DNA from: Cyclospora cayetanensis
Lineage: Eukaryota; Apicomplexa; Conoidasida; Eucoccidiorida; Eimeriidae
DNA length: 64,000 bases
Direction of reading: 5' to 3'
NCBI RefSeq assembly: GCF_002999335.1
Contig: NW_020312303.1
Location: 124,001 to 188,000 of the forward strand
In this document: piece after piece, positions 58,081 to 64,000 of the stretch
How the letters are laid out: every line of letters begins with the position of its first letter
Numbering within the stretch: position 1 is the stretch's first letter
The notes under the pieces: model-generated
Told to the model about the DNA's origin: nothing
Database searches by the model: none
What the model saw: the letters and a program-made list of their open reading frames with translations, nothing else
Made by a program: the position numbers and the translations under genes

Positions 58081-60479
58081 CTGCTTACGATGAGGGGCCA
58101 CTAAGTTATCTGCGATCTGAAACCATACGCGATTTAATGGTGGAAGGCGTTGCCGTTCAACATGGCTTCGTTGGAGAGGCGGTGGGTTGCGCGGATTGTG
58201 GATTTTTATCGCTCGCAAACTCTGCATTGCACCTGCGACATATACGGCCTGTTTTGCATCATGCGCGGCGAGACGCAGCAGCCTCGTGTGTGTGTGCGTC
58301 TCCTGCCACTCTCCACGTACACGTCTACATACGTACATCACACACATGCACGCATAACACACAGAGCACGCATGTAGAGAGAGGGGAAAGACAGGTGTGC
58401 GTCTTGAGCTCTAGAGGCAGGATGCGGGGGTGTGGGGGTTACTTGCGTTTTCACAGATGAGGAGGCAGTGCTTGAAGGAGCTGGAACTGCTGGATTTCGA
58501 CGGACGGTTCAATGAAGTCGTGAGTTCAGCGAGCAGCCGTCCATACACCTGGCTTGGCAGGGGAGCGAGGGAAGGAAGAAAGTGTAGGCTACGGTGCTTT
58601 TTTTCGGCGAAACACTTAACCACCATCTTAAGCATGGCGTTGACGTGCTCATGTGACGAGTTGCTCGGGGGGAAATCGGGGGGTGACTTTAAATGCTGCG
58701 CAGTTTCAGCAAAGCGTCTTGGACGTTCGGAAAGACTTCATGTGCTGGATGGCACTTTCGGATCTCGACAGAGAAAATCAACAGGTGCGAGAGAGAGAGA
58801 GCACGCGTAAAATTTGTTGCTGCTGCATGCGCAGCTTCCGCGCATGCAGCAGCAACAAACTTTACGCGTGCTCTCTCTCTGTGTCTCTCTGTATCTGTGT
58901 GTCTCTCTGTGTCTCTCTGTGTCTGTGTGTCTGTCTGTCTCTCTGTCTCTTTCTCTGTCTGTCTGTCTCTTTCTCTGTCTGTCTGTCTCTGTCTGTCTCT
59001 TTCTCTGTCTGTCTCTTTCTCTGTCTGTCTGTCTGTCTCTGTCTTTCGGCAAAACTGCTCTTTTACTACTGCGTTTTTACTACTGCTGCTGCGCCTTAAA
59101 GACGCGCGCGCAGCAGGAGCAGCAGCAGTGGCAGCAAAAAGCAGTGTTGCAAGCGAATTTCTCCGCGTGCCAGCGGGAGGGAGGGAAGGAAAAAGGGGTA
59201 ATAATTCGTCGAGATGATGAACGATGAGGCATATGTGTGTATGTGCGCCTTTTGGTAGGGACTGCGCCATCTGCTGAAGTGTCTGTTTGCACTTCCGTTT
59301 GAACTCAACAAAAAGGCAAACCTCTGTCTTCAGGTGAGACTGCGGCAGAGAGGCGACACGCATGCGCGTGCGAAGGCGATGGGTGGGGCTGCACCTGCTG
59401 CATCTGCGAGCCAGTTGCCTCTTTTCATTAACCCCCTATGCCACGTTAGCACTGAAGGGTTTTGGCATGCGCCTCTTTGCTGCCATCTTCTTGGCTCGCT
59501 GAGCGCTTGCGTCTGCCCCTCAGCTTCTTCCCCCCTGCGTAGACGGCGTGCATCTTTTGCTTGCCGACTGCCCATGTGCGGTTCAGGTGGGGTGGGTGGT
59601 ACAAATGTCAGTGTTTCCCCCTGCCTCCTTCTACCGCATGCATTCGGACGGAGGCTTCTCGCAAGAGCGAAACAACGGACGCAAAATAACCGCTATTTAC
59701 TATCCGAATGCCAAGGATTGGCAAGTACGCCAGCTAGCTAGCTAGAAGTATCGCTGGAGCGCTACAATAGAACCGCGGGGGCAGCTGCTGAAGCAGACGC
59801 GGGTGTACAGTGCGCTGCATCAAAAGGATTCAGTGGGGATCTCTGGCTTTCGAGTTTAAGCTGCTGCTGCTCCTGCTGCTGCTGCTGCTGCACCTTCTAG
59901 AGACAGAGCTCTTTTACGTCTCCGACGCGTCAAAGGACGCCATGCACACCCGTTTATCGGAATGTTTTCGTGTTTTGAAACTTTTATTTTTTTACTACTG
60001 GCTTTGCCCTCAGTGGCGTGTTTCGCCTCCTTTGCGGATGTTTCCTTCTGTAGGACGCTGACGGGGGGGTGTTGCGCGTGTTCAAACGACGCACAAGAAA
60101 AGAGCAGCAGACAGACAGCAGTTGCCTCACGCCTTCTCCTGATGAAACGCCCATTCAAGAAATTAAGCCTCAAGGAGACGCGCTCGTGTTGCTAAGGTTC
60201 GTCGTTCGTCTCCCCGCATGCCGCGTGCTTCTCTCCCTCTCCTCTCTCTGCATTCAACTCCCCGTCAGACTCGAGGCACCTGAGCAAAAAGCGATTTTTC
60301 TTTCTTCCCCTCCGTGTGTGTCTGCTGCTTCGCGCATTCTGCATGCTCCACGCGTTGCGTTGCTCCTCTGCGAACGCCGCAGAAGTCGCGAAATTCCACA
60401 CGAGGTATCCGAGACACTCAAAAAAAGATTCGCCATTTCGTTCTACATGACAGGACCACCTGGCCCTGGCGATGACTGA
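58081..60479 (+). CDS. prolyl 4-hydroxylase of the PHD / Skp1-hydroxylase (PhyA-like) type
   Basis: Exons: 58081-58181, 58457-58519, 58704-58784, 59259-59333, 59587-59724, 60054-60196 and 60383-60479, all phase-consistent. The 2-oxoglutarate/Fe(II) dioxygenase fold reads: LRSETIRDLMVEGVAVQHGF, CLKELELLDFDGRFNEV, DVRKDFMCWMALSDLDRENQ, LRHLLKCLFALPFELNKKAN, VVQMSVFPPASFYRMHSDGG (iron ligands His and Asp of HSD), NNGRKITAIYYPNAKDWQ, DADGGVLRVFKRRTRKEQQ, IQEIKPQGDALVLLRSREIP then HEV (distal iron His) and KKRFAISFYMTGPPGPGDD (Arg for 2-oxoglutarate). Known relatives are EGLN/PHD oxygen sensors and the protist Skp1 prolyl hydroxylases of Dictyostelium and Toxoplasma, which modify an SCF ubiquitin-ligase subunit in an O2-dependent way. 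A role on Skp1 is inference. The 5' end is open: the first listed exon needs a preceding exon, perhaps those at 54863-57190. Confidence 0.88.
58791..58880. repeat. 41-bp inverted repeat (40/41 match) beside a splice donor
   Basis: Left arm about 58792-58832, right arm 58840-58880, 7-base loop AGCTTCC. Arms begin AGAGAGAGAGCACGCGTAAA; the single mismatch is in the AAAA/AAAG step. It starts a few bases after the donor of the third hydroxylase exon. Confidence 0.93.
58872..59046. repeat. (CTCTGTCTGT)n microsatellite, hydroxylase intron 3
   Basis: GTCTGTCTGTCTCTTTCTCT blocks following the right arm of the inverted repeat. Confidence 0.9.
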
Positions 60480-60494
60480 AAGAACTGCGCCACG

Positions 60495-61612
60495 CTCGTT
60501 GTAGCAAAGTTACAGATGCTTGAGTGTACGTACATGCATGCTTGCATGCGGCATATGCGGCAGAAGGAAAGCGCTGCGTCGTAACAGAGTTACAGATGTT
60601 TTGAGTGTACGTACATGCATGCTTGCATGCGGCATATGCGGCAGAAGGAAAGCGCTACGTTGTAGCAGAGTTACAGATGTTTTGAGTGTACGTACATGCA
60701 TGCTTGCATGCGGCATATGCGGCAGAAGGAAAGCGCTGCGTTGTAACAGAGTCACAAATGTTTTGAGTGTACGTACAGGCATGCTTGCATGCGGCATATG
60801 CGGCAGAAGAAAAGCGCTGCGTTGTAACAGAGTTACAGATGTTTTGAGTGTACGTACATGCATGCTTGCATGCGGCATATGCGGCAGAAGGAAAGCGCTG
60901 CGTTGTAACAGAGTTACAAATGTTTTGAGTGTACGTACATGCATGCTTGCATGCGGCATATGCGGCAGAAGAAAAGCGCTGCGTTGTAGCGGAGTTACAG
61001 ATGTTTTGAGTGTACGTACATGCATGCTTGCATGCGGCATATGCGGCAGAAGGAAAGCGCTGCGTTGTAGCAAAGTTACAGATGATTGAGTGTACGTACA
61101 TGCATACTTGCATGCGGCAGAAGGAAAGCGCTGCGTTGTAACAGAGTTACAGATGTTTTGAGTGTACGTACATGCATGCTTGCATGCGGCATATGCGGCA
61201 GAAGAAAAGCGCTGCGTTGTAACAGAGTTACAAATGTTTTGAGTGTACGTACATGCATACTTGCATGCGGCATATGCGGCAGAAGGAAAGCGCTGCGTTG
61301 TAACAGAGTTACAGATGTTTTGAGTGTACGTACATGCATACTTGCATGCGGCATATGCGGCAGAAGGAAAGCGCTGCGTTGTAGCAAAGTTACAGATGAT
61401 TGAGTGTACGTACATGCATGCTTGCATGCGGCATATGCGGCAGAAGGAAAGCGCTGCGTTGTAGCAAAGTTACAGATGTTTTGAGTGTACGTACATGCAT
61501 ACTTGCATGCGGCATATGCGGCAGAAGGAAAGCGCTGCGTTGTAACAGAGTTACGAATGTTTTGAGTGTACGTACATGCATGCTTGCATGCGGCAGAAGA
61601 AAAGCGCTTTGC
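60495..61612. repeat. 81-bp minisatellite, ~14 copies
   Basis: The GTGTACGTAC core recurs every 81 bp from 60524 (60605, 60686, 60767, 60848, 60929, 61010 and on to 61566). A few units are shortened by 12 bp, losing the CATATGCGG step. Each unit contains palindromes TGTACGTACA, GCATGC and CATATG, and a near-palindrome GTAACAGAGTTAC. It begins 16 bp after the hydroxylase stop codon. Confidence 0.95.
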
Positions 61613-62145
61613 GCACTGACACGTTTCAGCGGCCTGCGCAGCTGTTGCAACCATTCGCAGGAGCAAGTGTGGCAGTGTATGCAAAAAAAACGCCCACACA
61701 CCATTCGCAACAGCATGCGGGGGGGAGGAGGAGGGGGAGAGAGGGGAGCACTGCTCCCCTCTCTCTCCCCCCCTCCTCCTCCCCGCGTCAGCTGTCACTG
61801 CAGCGCCTTCCATAGCCTTTTTCACTCATACTGCCCTCCACACTTTTCAGCTGGCTTTCAAGCACAAGACTTCCACTTTCTCGCTACAGTCAGACACCCT
61901 TTTCCTGCCCTTCATTTAGTTAGAAAGTCTAAGTCCAGCTAGCCACCTAGTAAGTACATAAACGTGTATACCTAATTACAGAGAGACACGGCTATACAGA
62001 CTAGAGATTTCAAAGAGTGCTCGCTGAACACAAATACGCGAAACCTTTGGCGATTTGCTGCTGCTGTGCCTTCTCCCGCTCTCTCTTTCGCTATCTTTCT
62101 CTCTTCCTGGTAGTAGCGACGAGCGCATTGTCTTGCGACGAGCGA
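61613..62145. other. convergent intergenic region, hydroxylase (+) / M16 protease (-)
   Basis: Unique sequence with one purine/pyrimidine inverted repeat (61717-61786). No gene recognised. Confidence 0.55.
61717..61786. repeat. polypurine/polypyrimidine inverted repeat
   Basis: Left arm GCGGGGGGGAGGAGGAGGGG continuing to GGGGAGCA; right arm TGCTCCCC continuing to CTCCTCCTCCCCGC; single-base centre at about 61751. Arms differ only in G/C run lengths. Confidence 0.88.
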
Positions 62146-63375
62146 TTAATGCTGCGCTTCCATGGTGTCGTCTGGTCCTGAGTCGTTGCTCTCCTCCTCT
62201 TCATCTGAAGTTTCCTCTTCTTCATCGTCTGAAGCGTCTTCATCGTCTGAAGCGTCTTCTTCGTCTGAAGCGTCTTCTTCTTCCTCGTCTTCCTCTTCTT
62301 CGTCTTCCTCTTCTTCGTCATCTGAAGTCACTTCATTTGTTGGGAGCGAGACATTGGCGTCGGCGCTTAGAAACTTGCACAGCGCCTTCAGCGACACTGC
62401 GAGGCAGCAAATTCCTAAAGCGTTTAGGCCTTTAATCGTGGAAGAAACCTGCGCATGCCAAAGCAGAATTTAGCGCTTTTTTGCGTCACGAGGAGCTCTC
62501 GGGATGCAAAGGACAGAGGAAGAGAGAGAGATTCAGAGAGAGAGCTAGAGAGAGAGATTCAGAGAGAGAGCTAGAGAGAGAGATTCAGAGAGAGAGCTAG
62601 AGAGAGAGATTCAGAGAGAGAGCTAGAGAGAGAGATTCAGAGAGAGAGCTAGAGAGAGAGCCTGAGAACGAGCTCAAGAGCTAGAGAGAGCGAGATTCAA
62701 AAAGAGAGCGCCCTCTTTCTCTTTTGCCTCGCTTTTCTCTTCTAGAACGTTCCTGCGAGGAAGGGGAGGGAGGGAGGGAGGGGGGTAAGAACGTCGGATC
62801 GGTGATGTACCTTCTCCGTGTTGGTGATGACGCAGAGGGTACTACAGGCAGCTTCCTTCGCTGATGCTGAATTAGTCCCCGCAAAAGCCGTAATAAATCT
62901 GCTCAAATACTTCCGTGCGACGCAGTGTACTTCTGCCGAGGTGACAGCCTCTACCTTCGCGAGCAGCTCCTTATTGCTGTTGAGCGGCATGCCTCTAAGG
63001 ACGGCCAAGACGTTCTGGAAAGCGACATCCTGAGGCGTCTCCTCCTTTCTGCAATGAAAAAAAGCAAAAAAAACCATTGGATTTTCAAAATAGGCTACAC
63101 AATGATTCTAACGAGCACACCCCAGGAGCGGCTACACATATACATACACATGCATACATGCATGCACACACACATACACGTATACAAATATACATCGCGA
63201 ACACGGCTTCTTCCCCTCCTTCCAGCCAGCAACTTGCACCCTGACAGTCTTTCCTGCATGCATACCCTATGATTGAGCAGAGAAGAGAGCACTTTGCTGC
63301 ACGAAGTTCAGAATCGGGAAATTCAGCTTCCCCCGAAGCGATGGGTCGAAACGCACAGAGGGAAGCCGATAGGGC
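62146..63375 (-). CDS. M16-family metalloprotease, C-terminal exons; 5' part not in the window or not found
   Basis: Three exons: 63266-63375, 62811-63048 and 62146-62448, joined in phase. They read [111 protein letters not shown] and [20 protein letters not shown]. This is the last homologous domain of large M16 enzymes, closest in feel to the M16C/YOL098C group: a TP-x-D turn after a Ser/Leu helix, a small LRGMP loop, a VEAVTSAEV helix. The zinc-binding N-terminal domain (HxxEH) is not present here. The tail is an unusual ~45-residue Asp/Glu/Ser stretch ([20 protein letters not shown] onward) before DDTMEAQH and the stop. Upstream of 63375 a CA-rich intron begins; the next 5' exon was not identified. 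Confidence 0.75.
62515..62702. repeat. (AGAGAGAGATTCAGAGAGAGAGCT)n array, M16 gene intron
   Basis: About six 30-bp purine-rich units containing GATTCAGAGAGAGAGCTAGA between the last two exons. Confidence 0.92.
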
Positions 63376-64000
63376 CTGCATCAAATACAACACACGCAGC
63401 GAATGCAGAGAAATTTAAAAAATCAAAGAGCGATACATTAAAATAAGGAGGACTGACACGCGCGCGCGCACAGATACACACACATAGACACACAAACATA
63501 GACAGACACACAGAGACAGACACACAGAGACATACACACACACACATAGACACACACATAGACAGACGCACAGACATAGAAACATACAGACAGACACACG
63601 GACACATAGAAACACACATAGACAGACACACATAGACAGACACACAGAGACATATACACACACACATAGACAGACGCACAGACATACACAGACAGACAGA
63701 CACATAGAAACACATTGAAAAGTGGAATACGGCAGTTTTTTGCGTTTATATTTCTCGTGGCTTCGGCAAGACGAGGCGTGGCTGTTGCTTGAGATGCGTG
63801 ATCACTTGCAGCAAGATTGCAAGATCCCTATCGAGATCCATATCAAGATACATATATGTATGTATCAAGACAGCAAACCAGATCAACGTAAAGACATCAA
63901 ACCATCAAGATGCGAAGACAAAAAAAGACATCAAAGAACAGCACTAAACACAGAGAAATATGAAAGCCTCAAGAAGCATCAGAAAACATGAATATCGAAA
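63376..64000. other. intron/flank upstream of the M16 exons
   Basis: CA-rich satellite (ACACACATAGACAGACGCAC type, 63450-63715) followed by ~280 bp of unique, A-rich sequence (ATCAAGACATCAAA-like short repeats at 63840-63960). No exon could be assigned. Confidence 0.5.

Noticed and set aside
60510..61427. 305-residue minus frame with 27-residue repeats (repetitive antigen-like)
   Set aside because: The 81-bp unit keeps several frames open on both strands, and there is no start context, signal peptide or unique flank. Kept as a repeat finding, not as a gene.

Overview
The window looks like nuclear DNA of a coccidian apicomplexan, most likely an Eimeria species. The signs are (CAG/GCA/CTG)n tracts read as poly-Gln, Ala, Ser or Leu in otherwise ordinary genes, many short GT-AG introns each filled with its own micro- or minisatellite, an ApiAP2-type domain, a PTPS-III enzyme, an ATG12 without its C-terminal glycine, and flagellar genes that fit a flagellated microgamete. 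Species and expression are inference. No bacterial operon, CRISPR array, rRNA, tRNA or transposon was recognised.

Layout. 1-1292 (-): 5' end of CFAP57/WDR65. 3612-5631 (-): 6-pyruvoyl-tetrahydropterin synthase, type III. 6530-10992 (+): RNF115/126-type RING E3 ligase with a zinc ribbon. 12178-20047 (-): tubulin-tyrosine-ligase-like enzyme with a ~1000-residue low-complexity tail. 21376-28566 (+): ADA2 (ZZ, SANT, ADA2 core, SWIRM) whose last exon encodes an AP2 domain. 29826-31780 (-): PPPDE (DeSI-type) peptidase with added PUB and UBA domains. 32695-34316 (+): ATG12. 34857-36522 (-): mitochondrial ribosomal protein uS11. 38231-39638 (-): NAA40/NatD. 40685-42366 (+): REXO4-type exonuclease. 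43291-44220 (-): twin CX9C protein. 45900-47395 (-): calmodulin/myosin-light-chain-like EF-hand protein. 47579-52914 (-): 12-exon coiled-coil protein of unknown function. 54863-60479 (+): unknown 5' exons followed by a prolyl-4-hydroxylase of the PHD/Skp1-hydroxylase type. 62146-63375 (-): C-terminal exons of an M16 metalloprotease.

Most gene models were assembled by hand. Exon ends were accepted when a GT (rarely GC) donor, an AG acceptor, reading phase and family alignment all agreed; places where they do not are flagged. The genes are independent eukaryotic units. Themes shared by several are ubiquitin-like and proteolytic systems (RING ligase, DeSI-PUB-UBA, ATG12, M16), chromatin and histones (ADA2-AP2, NAA40), and microtubules or flagella (CFAP57, TTLL).

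The most interesting items are the apparent ADA2-AP2 fusion, the DeSI-PUB-UBA architecture, the glycine-less ATG12, a near-perfect 41-bp inverted repeat next to a splice donor in the hydroxylase gene, and an 81-bp (27-codon) minisatellite directly after that gene.
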